A stretch of DNA of 40,624 nucleotides from an uncultured Clostridia bacterium (GCA_947166385.1 CAMVEB010000036.1:1-40624), one strand, 5' to 3'; positions 24,181-33,773 are shown, numbered from the stretch's first letter. Numbers and translations are program-made. The notes: generated from the letters alone by a model not told the origin.

Positions 24181-24238
24181 GAAAAATGAGCAATTTGCAA
24201 CCAAATGAAACCAGATTTTCAGGATGCTGAAAAAACTG

Positions 24239-24267
24239 TTGCAAAACAAAGAAAAAACAGGTACAAT
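24239..24267 (+). promoter_or_regulatory. gap promoter
   Basis: TTGCAA and TACAAT are 17 bases apart, 56 bases before the gap start codon. A perfect palindrome lies just downstream of the expected transcription start. Confidence 0.75.
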
Positions 24268-24277
24268 AGCCGTTGGA

Positions 24278-24290
24278 ACTCATCATGAGT
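24278..24290. promoter_or_regulatory. Candidate operator in the gap leader
   Basis: ACTCATCATGAGT is a perfect 6-1-6 palindrome about 11 bases downstream of the -10 box, where a bound repressor would block transcription. I do not recognise the cognate regulator. Confidence 0.45.
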
Positions 24291-24322
24291 GTGTAACGAT
24301 TATTTCTAAGGAGGGTTTTTCC

Positions 24323-25354
24323 ATGGCAGTGAAAGTTGCGATTAATGGTTTCGGACGGATTGGCCGTCTTGCGTTCCGTCAGATGTTCGGTGCTCCCGGT
24401 TATGATGTCGTTGCGATCAACGACCTGACCAGCCCGGCCATGCTGGCTCACCTGCTCAAGTATGATACCGCGCAGAAGGGCTACTGCGGCGTCATCGGCG
24501 AGAACAAGCACACCGTCGAAGCGACCGAGAATTCCATCATCGTTGACGGCAAAGAGATTACCATCTATGCCATCAAGGATGCCAAAGAGTGCCCCTGGGG
24601 CCAGCTGGGTGTGGACGTAGTTCTGGAGTGCACCGGTTTCTACACCTCCAAGGAAAAGTCCATGGCGCATATCGAAGCCGGCGCCAAGAAGGTCGTTATC
24701 TCCGCTCCCGCGGGAAAAGATCTGCCCACCATCGTTTATAACGTGAACCACAAGACCCTGAAGGCTGATGATCAGGTCATCTCTGCCGCCAGCTGCACCA
24801 CCAACTGCCTGGCGCCCATGACCAAGGCCCTGAATGATGCCTTCCCGATCCAGGCCGGCATCATGACCACCGTTCATGCCTACACCGGCGACCAGATGAT
24901 CCTGGATGGCCCGCATCGCAAGGGTGACCTGCAGCGTGCCCGTGCCGGCGCCGCCAACATCGTGCCCAACAGCACCGGCGCTGCCAAGGCCATCGGCCTG
25001 GTTATCCCCGAGCTGAACGGCAAACTGATCGGCTCCGCCCAGCGCGTCCCGGTTCCCACTGGCTCCACCACCATCCTGGTGGCCGTTGTCAAGGGCAAGG
25101 ATGTAACGGTTGATGCCGTGAACGCCGCCATGAAGGCTCAGAGCTCTGAATCCTTCGGCTACACCACTGAGAAACTGGTCTCCTCCGATATTATCGGCAT
25201 GACCTATGGCTCCCTGTTCGATGCCAACCAGACCATGGTCAACAAGATCGACGACGACACCTATCAGGTGCAGGTCGTGTCCTGGTATGACAACGAGAAC
25301 AGCTACACCAGCCAGATGGTCCGCACCATCAAGTACTTCGCCGAACTCAAGTAA
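24323..25354 (+). CDS. gap: Glyceraldehyde-3-phosphate dehydrogenase, type I
   Basis: A 343-residue glycolytic enzyme, converting glyceraldehyde-3-phosphate to 1,3-bisphosphoglycerate with NAD. The start [17 protein letters not shown] is the nucleotide-binding loop, INDL near residue 34 is of the NAD-preferring type, and the catalytic Cys is in [13 protein letters not shown]. The end [19 protein letters not shown] is canonical. The frame is open upstream (from 24224), but AAGGAGG seven bases before the ATG at 24323 fixes the start. Codon use is strongly biased to C-ending codons, as expected of a highly expressed gene. It is monocistronic; pgk and tpiA do not follow. Confidence 0.97.
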   Translation: MAVKVAINGFGRIGRLAFRQMFGAPGYDVVAINDLTSPAMLAHLLKYDTAQKGYCGVIGENKHTVEATENSIIVDGKEITIYAIKDAKECPWGQLGVDVVLECTGFYTSKEKSMAHIEAGAKKVVISAPAGKDLPTIVYNVNHKTLKADDQVISAASCTTNCLAPMTKALNDAFPIQAGIMTTVHAYTGDQMILDGPHRKGDLQRARAGAANIVPNSTGAAKAIGLVIPELNGKLIGSAQRVPVPTGSTTILVAVVKGKDVTVDAVNAAMKAQSSESFGYTTEKLVSSDIIGMTYGSLFDANQTMVNKIDDDTYQVQVVSWYDNENSYTSQMVRTIKYFAELK

Positions 25355-25398
25355 TCTGATTGCCTGAGGTTTCGCGCGGTACGCGATCAGAAGCGTTC

Positions 25399-25437
25399 AT
25401 GCCCGCTTTCGGAGAACCGGAAGCGGGCATTTTCTGT
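25399..25437 (+). terminator. gap terminator
   Basis: ATGCCCGCTT pairs with AAGCGGGCAT over 10 bases, with a 12-base loop, and is followed by TTTCTGTCTTT. Confidence 0.85.
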
Positions 25438-25486
25438 CTTTCGGAGGAGCCTTTTGTGACTGAATCATCAGCAAGAGGAGATTCCC

Positions 25487-27346
25487 ATGGAAACGACGAT
25501 CAATCAGGAACAGCAGACCAGCGCCCGTCCGGGCCGCGGCAGGCTGATCCTCCGGTTTTTAAAAGGCAGCAAGGCCTTTTTCATCATCTGTATGCTCTGC
25601 GCCGCCCTTTCCGCCCTGGCGGACATGGTGACCCCGCAGATCATCCGTGTCACCGTGGACCATATTCTGGGGGCTGCCCCGGCGGAAACCCTGAGCCCCG
25701 CCGTCCGTTCCCTGCTGGACGCCTTCGGCGGAGCGGAAGTCCTGCGTGACCGGCTGTGGATCATGGCTCTGGCTGTGGTGGCAGTGGCGATCGTGAAGGT
25801 TGCGGCGCAGTACGGCTTCCGGGTCACCAACGTCCGCGGCGGCGAGACCCTGGTCAAGACCATGCGTGACACGCTCTACCGCCATATCGAGCGCCTGCCT
25901 TTCCAGTGGCATATGCAACACCATACAGGCGATATCATTCAGCGCTGCACCAGCGATATCGAAACGACGCGCAATTTCATCTCCGAGCAGCTCACCAGCC
26001 TGATCCGGATCCTGATTATGCTGGTGATGTCCATGGTTTTCATGCTCGGTATGAATGTTCCGCTGACGCTGATCGCCATGCTGCCCCTGCCGGTCATTGT
26101 CTGGTATTCTGTTTTCTTCCATCATAAGTTCCGCAAGGGTTTCGAGGAATGTGACGAGAACGAGGGCAAGCTGTCCGCCATGGTCCAGGAAAACCTGACC
26201 GGCGTCCGCGTGGTCCGGGCTTTCGGCCGTGAGCGCTATGAGCGGGCCCGCTTCGGCGCCCAGAATGAGTACTATACTTCCCTCTGGGTTAAACTGGGCC
26301 GTCTTATGGCCTTCTTCTGGTCCTCCGCGGATATTCTGTCCGGCGTTCAGATCATGCTTGTCGTGGTGTTCGGCGTGCTCTACTGCCTGCGGGGCGACAT
26401 GACCAGCGGTGAGTTTATCGCTTTTGTCAGCTATAATGGCATGCTGGTCTGGCCGGTACGCCAGCTGGGCCGCATGATCAGTGAAATGTCGAAGGCTGGT
26501 GTCGGCATCGACCGCATCGGCTATATCATGGACGCAGAGGAGGAGCAGGACCTGCCCGGCGCTTCGGAGCCGCCCCTTGACGGGGACATCCGTTTCGAGC
26601 ATGTGTCCTTTGCCTATGAGGGATGCCCGGAAATGCTCCATGATATCGACCTGACCATCCCGGCCGGTTCCACGCTGGGTATCCTCGGCGGCACCGGATC
26701 CGGCAAGTCCACCCTCATGTATCTCCTGGACCGGCTCTACCCGCTGCCAGAGGGCAGCGGCCGGATCACAGTCGGCGGGGTGGATATCCGTAACATCAAA
26801 CTGGATCATCTCCGCCGCAATATCGGCATCGTTCTTCAGGAACCCTTCCTCTTCTCCCGCACGCTGCGGGAGAACCTGGCGATTACTTCGCCGGATCTGT
26901 CCGAGGAGGAGCTGCATTCCGCAGCCCGTACTGCCTGCCTGGAGGAGACGGTTGCCGGCTTCTCCAAGGGTTATGACACCTTTGTCGGCGAGCGCGGCGT
27001 CACCCTGTCCGGCGGCCAGAAGCAGCGCGCGGCCATTGCCCGCATGCTGACCCGCCGGACACCCATCATGATTTTTGACGATTCCCTCTCTGCCGTGGAT
27101 ACCGAGACCGACGCGAAGATCCGCTCCGCGCTGGAAAAGCGCTTCGGCTCCGCGACGATCATCCTGATCTCCCACCGGATTACCACCCTTTCCAAGGCGG
27201 ACCGGGTTCTGGTGCTGGATCACGGCGCCGTTGCGCAGTTCGGCACGCCGAAAGAGCTGAGCGCCCAGCCCGGCCTCTACCGGCAGATTGAGGCGATTCA
27301 GTCTTCCGTACCGGAGGATGCTCCCGCGAAGGAGGTGACAAAGTAA
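25487..27346 (+). CDS. ABC exporter subunit 1 (permease fused to ATPase), degenerate-site partner
   Basis: A 619-residue half-transporter with a six-helix membrane domain (about 25-330) followed by an ATPase domain. Walker A is GGTGSGKST (about 400), the Q-loop segment IVLQEPFLFSR, the signature LSGGQKQRAAIAR (about 506) and the H-loop ISHRIT. Walker B reads IMIFDDSLSAVD, with Asp in the catalytic Glu position. Together with the altered signature of the next gene this forms one degenerate ATP site, as in TM287/TM288-type heterodimers. It overlaps the next gene by one base. Substrate is unknown (drug or lipid are common). Confidence 0.9.
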   Translation: METTINQEQQTSARPGRGRLILRFLKGSKAFFIICMLCAALSALADMVTPQIIRVTVDHILGAAPAETLSPAVRSLLDAFGGAEVLRDRLWIMALAVVAVAIVKVAAQYGFRVTNVRGGETLVKTMRDTLYRHIERLPFQWHMQHHTGDIIQRCTSDIETTRNFISEQLTSLIRILIMLVMSMVFMLGMNVPLTLIAMLPLPVIVWYSVFFHHKFRKGFEECDENEGKLSAMVQENLTGVRVVRAFGRERYERARFGAQNEYYTSLWVKLGRLMAFFWSSADILSGVQIMLVVVFGVLYCLRGDMTSGEFIAFVSYNGMLVWPVRQLGRMISEMSKAGVGIDRIGYIMDAEEEQDLPGASEPPLDGDIRFEHVSFAYEGCPEMLHDIDLTIPAGSTLGILGGTGSGKSTLMYLLDRLYPLPEGSGRITVGGVDIRNIKLDHLRRNIGIVLQEPFLFSRTLRENLAITSPDLSEEELHSAARTACLEETVAGFSKGYDTFVGERGVTLSGGQKQRAAIARMLTRRTPIMIFDDSLSAVDTETDAKIRSALEKRFGSATIILISHRITTLSKADRVLVLDHGAVAQFGTPKELSAQPGLYRQIEAIQSSVPEDAPAKEVTK

Positions 27347-29163
27347 TGGAAAACACCATGCAGCAGGAGCAGCATTCCCTGCCGTTCTTCGGCATTCCGC
27401 GGCTCTTCCCCTATCTGCGGAAGTACCGCAAAACCCTGACAATGATGATTGTCTGCGGTCTCCTGGGCACCAGCGTGGATATTCTCATGCCCCTGCTCCA
27501 GCGCTATGCCCTCAACCATTTTATCGCCAACCATACGCTGGACACTCTGCCCTGGTATATCCTGTTTTATGTCGGTGCGATCCTGTTCGCTTCCGTGGTG
27601 AATTTTCTCTCGACCAACGGTGCCATGCGCACGGAGGTTTCGGTGAACCGGGATCTGCGCACCGCGGCTTTTGACCATCTGCAGACGCTGTCCTTCTCGT
27701 ATTTCAACCAGAACAGCGTGGGGTATATCCATTCCCGCGTCATGTCCGATACTTCCCGCATCGGCTCCCTGGTTTCCTGGTCGCTGATGGATGCCGTCTG
27801 GCATACCAGCTACCTGATCGGTTCCCTGGCTGTGATGCTGTTTATCAACGCACGGCTCGCGCTCCTTGTGATGCTGATTCTTCCGCTGATCGTGATCCTC
27901 TTCTCTCTTTTCCAGAAGAAGCTGATCCTGGCCAACCGGAAGATCCGGGAGCTGAATTCCCGCATCACCGGGGATTTCAATGAAGGCATTACCGGCGCCA
28001 AGACCATCAAGACGCTGGTTGTGGAGGAGAAAATGGCCGGGGATTTCGTCCGCGATACCGATGAAATCCGCCGTATGTCCATCCGGGCTGCCCGGCTTCG
28101 CGGCGCCTTTGCCGTCACGATGCATCTGGCGTCCTCCCTGGCGCTGGCGATTGTTCTCTGGCAGGGCGGCTACATTGCCGCTTCCGAGGTCGGAACCTTT
28201 TCGATGTTCATGTCCTATGCCCAGGGCATGATGGAACCGGTTCGCTGGATTGTGGACGCGATCTCCGATGTGATCACGACCCAGGTGAATATCGAACGCC
28301 TGACACGCCTCCTGAACACCCAGTCCGATGTGACGGATACACCGGAAGTTGTGGAAAAGTACGGCGATTCCTTCTGTCCGAAGAAGGAAAACTGGGAAGG
28401 CATCCAGGGGGATATTGAGTTCCGGGATGTTTCCTTCCGATATCCGGACGGCGACGAATATGTCCTGGAGCATTTTAACCTGAAGATTCCCTTCGGTTCC
28501 AACATCGCCATTGTCGGCGAAACCGGCGCCGGGAAGTCAACGCTCGTCAACCTTGTCTGCCGTTTCTTCGAGCCCACGTCGGGCCAGGTTCTGATCGACG
28601 GCCGCGACGCGCGCGAGCGCAGTCAGCTCTGGCTTCACAGCGCCATCGGCTATGTGCTCCAAACGCCGCATCTTTTCTCCGGCACCATTCGGGAAAACCT
28701 GCTCTACGGCAATCCGAACGCGACGGAAGAACAGATCCGGCGGGCCCTGGAGCTCGTCTCCGCGGATGAAGTGGTCGACCGTATGGAAAAGGGTATTGAT
28801 TCCGATGTGGGCGAGGGTGGCGACCTGCTTTCCACCGGGGAAAAGCAGCTGATCTCCTTTGCCCGGGCCATCCTGGCGGATCCGCGCATCCTCGTGCTGG
28901 ATGAGGCCACCGCATCCGTGGATACACTGACCGAGCAGAAGATTCAGTCCGCCATCGATACGATTATCGAAGGCAGGACATCCCTCGTCATCGCCCATCG
29001 CCTTTCCACCGTCCGCAACGCGGATCTGATCCTTGTTGTCCGCGACGGCAAAATTGTCGAGCAGGGCACACACGGCGAACTTCTCCGGAAGCGCGGTCAT
29101 TATTTCCGCCTTTATACCCGCCAGTATGAGGATGAGGCGACAAGTTCCATCCTGGCAGAATGA
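27346..29163 (+). CDS. ABC exporter subunit 2 (permease fused to ATPase)
   Basis: A 605-residue half-transporter, six membrane helices (about 25-310) and an ATPase domain. Walker A is GETGAGKST (about 390), the Q-loop YVLQTPHLFSG, the Walker B ILVLDEATASVDT with a normal catalytic Glu, and the H-loop IAHRLST. The signature is LLSTGEKQLISFAR instead of LSGGQ, the expected change in the partner contributing to the degenerate site. GAAGGAGGTGA precedes the start, which overlaps the stop of subunit 1. The two genes very likely encode one heterodimeric exporter. Confidence 0.92.
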   Translation: MENTMQQEQHSLPFFGIPRLFPYLRKYRKTLTMMIVCGLLGTSVDILMPLLQRYALNHFIANHTLDTLPWYILFYVGAILFASVVNFLSTNGAMRTEVSVNRDLRTAAFDHLQTLSFSYFNQNSVGYIHSRVMSDTSRIGSLVSWSLMDAVWHTSYLIGSLAVMLFINARLALLVMLILPLIVILFSLFQKKLILANRKIRELNSRITGDFNEGITGAKTIKTLVVEEKMAGDFVRDTDEIRRMSIRAARLRGAFAVTMHLASSLALAIVLWQGGYIAASEVGTFSMFMSYAQGMMEPVRWIVDAISDVITTQVNIERLTRLLNTQSDVTDTPEVVEKYGDSFCPKKENWEGIQGDIEFRDVSFRYPDGDEYVLEHFNLKIPFGSNIAIVGETGAGKSTLVNLVCRFFEPTSGQVLIDGRDARERSQLWLHSAIGYVLQTPHLFSGTIRENLLYGNPNATEEQIRRALELVSADEVVDRMEKGIDSDVGEGGDLLSTGEKQLISFARAILADPRILVLDEATASVDTLTEQKIQSAIDTIIEGRTSLVIAHRLSTVRNADLILVVRDGKIVEQGTHGELLRKRGHYFRLYTRQYEDEATSSILAE

Positions 29164-29190
29164 AAAACAGCCCGTCAGGGCTGTTTTTCA
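29161..29190. terminator. Bidirectional terminator after the ABC exporter
   Basis: A perfect 13-bp stem (TGAAAAACAGCCC with its complement, loop gtca) starts at the stop codon itself and divides the exporter from the convergent PIN/TRAM gene. U-rich sides occur in both directions. Confidence 0.88.
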
Positions 29191-29191
29191 T

Positions 29192-30286
29192 TTACCCGGC
29201 AAGCCTGGCAAAAACCATTCTTCCTCCGGAAGTCTGTCTGGCCGCGGTTACGATGACCTCCACATCATCTCCGATATATTCCTTTCCGTTCTCAACAACC
29301 ACCAGCGTTCCATCGGCCAGATGCCCGATTCCCTGCCCGGCTTCCTTACCTTCTCTGGCAATCCGGACCTCCACCGTCATTCCTTCCGTCACCGCCGGCC
29401 GCATCGCTTCCGCCAGCGCGTGCAGGTTCACCGTCCGGATGTTGCTTACGGCGGCCGCCTTCTGCATCGTCGTGTCCGTCGTAATCACCGTTCCGCCGCA
29501 GTCCCGGGCCGCCCGCATCAGCTTGACGTCCACGTCCTTCGTTGTTTCGTCGTCCGTATCGTCAACGGTGACCAGCTGTTCCTCCTGCATCTGACGCAGC
29601 ATCTCCAGCCCGCGCCGGCCTTTCTCCCGGGTGTTTTCATCGGATGAATCCGCAAGATGCTGAACCTCATCGATGACGTACTGCGGCACGACGATTTCCC
29701 CTTCGAGGATACCGGTCCGCAGCAGGGCCCCGATCCGTCCGTCAATGATTGCGCTCGTGTCCAGGTATTTCCGGGAAGCATAGCCGCGGCGTACGGTTTT
29801 CCGTTTTTCATGCACACCGCTCAGCCGTGTCATCATCATCATGAATTCCCGGCTCCGTTTTTTTCCGATATTGTATCCAAGCGCGCCAAGCGTCAGGTAC
29901 AGAATCGCGCTCAGGGCAGTGGTGGCCATGCTGTTTCCGAGGAATGTCAGCGTCTCCCGCAGCAGCGCCGCCACGATCAGACCCAGGATCAGCCCGATGA
30001 CCGCACTCATCAGCTGATTCAACGGCATTTTGTCAATCTGCTTCTGCATCGCGCCGCTCAGCAGTGTAAACCGACGGATGATCCGCCTGCTCAGCAACAG
30101 GAAGATCAGCCCGCCCAACACCCCCATTCCGGAATACCCGGCGACCGGGATCCACGCGGGGATGCTGATGTCCCTGTTTGCCAGCCGATACAACTGCAGC
30201 CCCAGCTGGCATACCGTCAGGCCGATGCCGATGCCCAGCAGTACCAGCAGCACCCGCAGCAGCCGTTCCAGTCCTTTGCTTTTCAT
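29192..30286 (-). CDS. PIN/TRAM domain membrane protein (YacL-like)
   Basis: A 364-residue protein with four hydrophobic segments in the N-terminal 135 residues, a PIN nuclease-type domain (about 170-290) and a C-terminal TRAM domain (about 300-360). PIN acidic residues are visible in KYLDTSAIIDGRIG, VPQYVIDEVQ and VDVKLMRAARDCGGTVITTD. YacL of Bacillus has the same order, and its role is unclear. The frame is open to 30436, but the ATG at 30286 has AGAGAGGTG upstream and begins MKSKGLERLL. It lies 23 bases after radA, an arrangement like the radA-disA-yacL cluster in Bacillota, here without disA. Confidence 0.88.
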   Translation of the reverse strand: MKSKGLERLLRVLLVLLGIGIGLTVCQLGLQLYRLANRDISIPAWIPVAGYSGMGVLGGLIFLLLSRRIIRRFTLLSGAMQKQIDKMPLNQLMSAVIGLILGLIVAALLRETLTFLGNSMATTALSAILYLTLGALGYNIGKKRSREFMMMMTRLSGVHEKRKTVRRGYASRKYLDTSAIIDGRIGALLRTGILEGEIVVPQYVIDEVQHLADSSDENTREKGRRGLEMLRQMQEEQLVTVDDTDDETTKDVDVKLMRAARDCGGTVITTDTTMQKAAAVSNIRTVNLHALAEAMRPAVTEGMTVEVRIAREGKEAGQGIGHLADGTLVVVENGKEYIGDDVEVIVTAARQTSGGRMVFARLAG

Positions 30287-30309
30287 GAAAACACCTCTCT
30301 GTGACCGCG

Positions 30310-31683
30310 TCAGAACACCACGCTCAGCGCCTGCGCGACGGTATCGACCCCAACGACATGGACGCCCGCTGGCGCCTTGATCCGCGCAGCGTTTGTCCGG
30401 GGCACGACCAGCGTCGTAAATCCCAGCCGCGCGCATTCGGAAACTCGCCGCTCACACTGGGGCACCGTCCGCACTTCGCCCGCCAGTCCGACCTCGCCCA
30501 TTACGGCGATTTCCGGCCCCACAGGCCGGTCTTTCAGGCTGGACGCCACGGCCACGCAAAGCGCCAGATCCGCCGCCGGTTCGCTCAGCTCCAGCCCTCC
30601 GGCCACGTTGATATACACATCCTGGTTGTAGGTCCGCTGCCCGGCCCGCTTTTCCAGCACTGCGAGCAGCAGCGCCACGCGCCCGCTGTCCGCGCCCTTA
30701 ACGGCCCGCCTCGGCGTCCCGAAAAAGGTTTCGCTCGTCAAAGCCTGCACGTCGCACAGCAGCGGTCGGGATCCCTCCATTCCACAGAACACAACGCTTC
30801 CGCTGGCACCTTTCGCCCGGTGGCTCAGCAGTTCCTCGCTTGGGTTGTCGACGACCTGCATTCCGCTTCCCGTCATCCGGAAAACGCCCAGTTCATTGAC
30901 TGATCCGAATCGGTTCTTGACAGCCCGCAGCAGCCGGTAATCCTGCTGGCGGTCGCCCTCAAAATAGAGTACGACATCCACCATGTGCTCCAGGATCCGC
31001 GGCCCGGCGATCGCGCCGTCCTTGGTGACGTGCCCGACGAGGAACGCGCTGGTTCCCGTCTCCTTGCACAGCCGCATAATCAGGCTTGTGCATTCGCGAA
31101 TCTGGCTGACGCTTCCCGGGGCGGAGGTCATTTCCGGCCGGTACATCGTCTGGATCGAGTCGATCACCGCGCAGTCAGGCTGCAGCGACCGGATTTTTTC
31201 CTCCACGGCGTCCAGCGCGTTCTCCGCCAGCACATAGATGTCGCTCCCGACACCCAGCCGCCGGGCCCGCAGGCGGATCTGCCGCGCGGATTCCTCGCCG
31301 GAAATATACAGCACTTTCTGCCCGCCCGCGGCCAGCTTATCGCAGACCTGCAGCAGCAGCGTGCTCTTTCCGATGCCAGGATCCCCGCCGATCAGCATCA
31401 GCCCGCCTTCGACGATCCCGCCGCCCAGCACCCGGTCCAGTTCGCTGATCCCGGTGGAGCTGCGCAGCGCGTCATCCTCAGGAATATCCGCCATCCGGGT
31501 GGCCGCCGCGCCGGTACCCGGCCGCTGGTTTGCGGCGATCTTTCCGCTGCCGGCCTTTTCAGCGGTTTCCGCGATCCGCTCTTCCATGGCGTTCCACGCT
31601 CCGCATCCCGGGCACTTTCCAACCCACCGCGGGCTTTCATATCCGCACGCGCCGCATTCGTAAACCGTTTTTGCTTTGGACAT
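30310..31683 (-). CDS. radA: DNA repair protein RadA (Sms)
   Basis: A 457-residue RecA-like branch-migration ATPase. The N-terminal zinc finger has YECGACGYESPRWVGKCPGC, followed by a Walker A GGDPGIGKSTLLLQ (about 96), the RadA-specific KNRFG motif in AVKNRFGSVNELGVF (about 255) and a C-terminal Lon-protease-like domain (YNQDVYINVAGGLELSEPAADLA appears as two parts, YNQDVYINVAGG and ELSEPAADLA). Length is normal. AGGAG precedes the ATG. It is cotranscribed with the PIN/TRAM gene downstream. It aids homologous recombination and repair. Confidence 0.96.
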   Translation of the reverse strand: MSKAKTVYECGACGYESPRWVGKCPGCGAWNAMEERIAETAEKAGSGKIAANQRPGTGAAATRMADIPEDDALRSSTGISELDRVLGGGIVEGGLMLIGGDPGIGKSTLLLQVCDKLAAGGQKVLYISGEESARQIRLRARRLGVGSDIYVLAENALDAVEEKIRSLQPDCAVIDSIQTMYRPEMTSAPGSVSQIRECTSLIMRLCKETGTSAFLVGHVTKDGAIAGPRILEHMVDVVLYFEGDRQQDYRLLRAVKNRFGSVNELGVFRMTGSGMQVVDNPSEELLSHRAKGASGSVVFCGMEGSRPLLCDVQALTSETFFGTPRRAVKGADSGRVALLLAVLEKRAGQRTYNQDVYINVAGGLELSEPAADLALCVAVASSLKDRPVGPEIAVMGEVGLAGEVRTVPQCERRVSECARLGFTTLVVPRTNAARIKAPAGVHVVGVDTVAQALSVVF

Positions 31684-31705
31684 GGCGGCTCCTTTCTCTT
31701 CTACG

Positions 31706-31737
31706 ATAAAGGGCAGGGCATCTGCCCTGCCCTTTAT
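31706..31737. terminator. Terminator after the SH3 protein gene
   Basis: A perfect 15-bp stem (ATAAAGGGCAGGGCA with its complement) with a 2-base spacer lies between the SH3 gene and radA on the minus strand. The U tract on the 3' side is short, so it may be leaky. Confidence 0.6.
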
Positions 31738-31748
31738 GAAACTGTGTT

Positions 31749-33773
31749 TTATATATGTCCGTTGGGAGCGTTTAACCAGGCATAATTGATTGCTTCCGTG
31801 TGCCCGCTGTCCACCTTCCGGCTTTCATGGGTCTTACTGTTCGTAAAGTGGATACAGACCTGCCCCTTGAAATCGTTGTCGCGGATGGTGTCCCCGTCCG
31901 GATAGTTGTGCGGTACGCCGTACAGCGAGCAGGCGAATGTCCGCGTTCCGATGGTCACCAGGCAGGGCCGCCGCTGGTAGTGTTTCTTGGAGGTAATTTC
32001 AGAGCTCTTGCTCACCCCGTAGATCCGGCACAGCCGGGCGGTATCCGCCGCGGTCAGCGGCTCAGCGTCGACATGCAGGCCGCCGGCCCACCGGTGCGCC
32101 CACCAGACGATGCCCGTCTTCACGTCATAGATTTTGTAGTTGCTGCCACGCGGCCACATCTCGTTGATGCCGCCTGTGTTCCAGTCGATCTTTTCCGCCG
32201 GGTAGATCGTCATCGTCAGATTCGTCGTGTCCGCCGATCCGATCGGAACCGTGTTGAACAGCGCGTGCTGCGTCGCGGATCCGGCGATGCCGTCCACCGT
32301 CAGGCCCTTGGCCGTCTGGAACGCGCGTACTGCCGCCTGTACCGCCGCGGTGTATTTGTCGGTAATCTCCCCGCTGTAGTATCCCTGCTTCTTCAGCTCG
32401 GTCACCAGGTTCTTGACCGCGTTGCCGCTGCTGCCCAACTTCAGTGTCGTATAGGAAGCCTCCTGCTTCTGGGACGGCGCGGGCGTTACCGTGGTCGCAG
32501 CCGGCGTCGGGGTGCCCGGACCGGGTGTGGGGGTCGGCGTCGTGCCGACAGGATTGCCGTATTCGTTGCACGGGGTCACGAAACTCCCGTGGATATAGCA
32601 GTTCTTGAATTCCTTCGTGTATACGTAATACCACAGCACGCCCTGCACGGTCGTCGGTGTTCCGTAGTAGGGCAGCACGGTTCCCTTCGCGCTGATGACG
32701 CCGGCCTTGTCTCCACCGGGCTTCCGGCGCACGTTCACGTTCTGCACGGAGGTCTTGACATAGCCGGTTGGCGCGGTGGTGACCTGGGGCGTCGGGGTCG
32801 CCGGCGTTCCGGTGACCACCGGGGTGGGTGTCGGGGTGCTCTGGGAATTGCCGACTTCCTTGACGCAGTCGCCCCGCAGGTAGCCCTTCACGTTGCCAAC
32901 CTGGACGTAGTACCAGGTATAGCCGCCCTGTTTGACCGGGGGCAGCAGATAGGGATAGGTCTGGTAACGGCCGACCGTCTGCAGCGTGCTTCCGCCGATC
33001 GTGGCGCGCAGCTTGACGCCGCCCTTGGTGGTCTGCACAAAGCCCAGCGCTCCGGCCGGGGTGGGCGTCGGGGTGACGGAGCTGGGCGGCAGCGTGGTTA
33101 CCGGGCTCTGTCCGTTGGGATTCACGAATGTCGACATGACGTAGCCCGTGATACCGTTGTACATGACCTTGTAATAGGTTTCATCGCTGATCACGGAGGG
33201 AATCGTCAGCAGCGTCACGATCGTCCCGCGGTCCAGCTTCAGCAGCACCCGCGTCTTTCCGGGGCCTTCCCGCAGATTCACCCCGCCGTTGGTGATGTAG
33301 CCGGTTTGCCCGGCCTGCGCGGGGGTATCAGTATTGGACGGGTGCGGCGTGGGGGTGGGCGTGGGCTGGCCGGGCTCGGTGGAAGGAATCGGCGTCGGCG
33401 TCTGCAGCGTCTGGCTCTGCCGGTAGGCAGCCGCCTCCGCGTCCGTCAGCATCCGGAAGCACGATCCCAGGATATACCCATGATAGACATGGAGATTATT
33501 CTTCTCCGGGCTTTTCACAGACACTTCGTACCACAGGTTGGCGCCTTCCGTCACGCGGCCCAGCACGGTACAGACATAGTTGATGGGCAGCAGGAAGAGG
33601 TACTTCTCGTTCTTTCCGGGACCGACGCGCACATTGACCTTGTCCACGATGGTCATGCCCAGCGTCGCGTCATCCGCTTTCGCGGAGAAATCAGGCGCGA
33701 CGGAAGGCAGCAGCGCGGCCAGCATCGCAATCACCAGCGCGACGCACCAGAACCGGCGGCTCTTCAGTGTCAT
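31749..33773 (-). CDS. Secreted multi-SH3 and peptidoglycan-binding protein
   Basis: A 674-residue exported protein. A signal peptide (hydrophobic stretch about residues 10-24, cleavage near AKA) is followed by four SH3b-like domains (about 38-110, 155-220, 242-306, 335-402; for example VNVRVGPGKNEKYL, VNLREGPGKTRVLL, VNVRRKPGGDKAG), separated by Pro/Thr linkers (PTPTPTP). Then comes a PG_binding_1 domain (about 440-510, LKLGSSGNAVKNLVTELKK, AFQTAKGLTVDGIAGSAT). The last 150 residues (from about 520) form a domain I cannot name, with GIVWWAHRWAGGLHVDAEPL and QVCIHFTNSKTHESRKVDSGH. It probably binds and acts on cell wall; the end may be an enzyme, but no catalytic motif is certain. It has its own consensus promoter. 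Confidence 0.85.
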   Translation of the reverse strand: MTLKSRRFWCVALVIAMLAALLPSVAPDFSAKADDATLGMTIVDKVNVRVGPGKNEKYLFLLPINYVCTVLGRVTEGANLWYEVSVKSPEKNNLHVYHGYILGSCFRMLTDAEAAAYRQSQTLQTPTPIPSTEPGQPTPTPTPHPSNTDTPAQAGQTGYITNGGVNLREGPGKTRVLLKLDRGTIVTLLTIPSVISDETYYKVMYNGITGYVMSTFVNPNGQSPVTTLPPSSVTPTPTPAGALGFVQTTKGGVKLRATIGGSTLQTVGRYQTYPYLLPPVKQGGYTWYYVQVGNVKGYLRGDCVKEVGNSQSTPTPTPVVTGTPATPTPQVTTAPTGYVKTSVQNVNVRRKPGGDKAGVISAKGTVLPYYGTPTTVQGVLWYYVYTKEFKNCYIHGSFVTPCNEYGNPVGTTPTPTPGPGTPTPAATTVTPAPSQKQEASYTTLKLGSSGNAVKNLVTELKKQGYYSGEITDKYTAAVQAAVRAFQTAKGLTVDGIAGSATQHALFNTVPIGSADTTNLTMTIYPAEKIDWNTGGINEMWPRGSNYKIYDVKTGIVWWAHRWAGGLHVDAEPLTAADTARLCRIYGVSKSSEITSKKHYQRRPCLVTIGTRTFACSLYGVPHNYPDGDTIRDNDFKGQVCIHFTNSKTHESRKVDSGHTEAINYAWLNAPNGHI

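Noticed and set aside
25559..27442. Open frame of 627 codons antisense to the first ABC exporter gene
   Set aside because: Shadow of a real gene; rich in Gly, Arg, His and Gln typical of antisense reading of GC-rich coding DNA.
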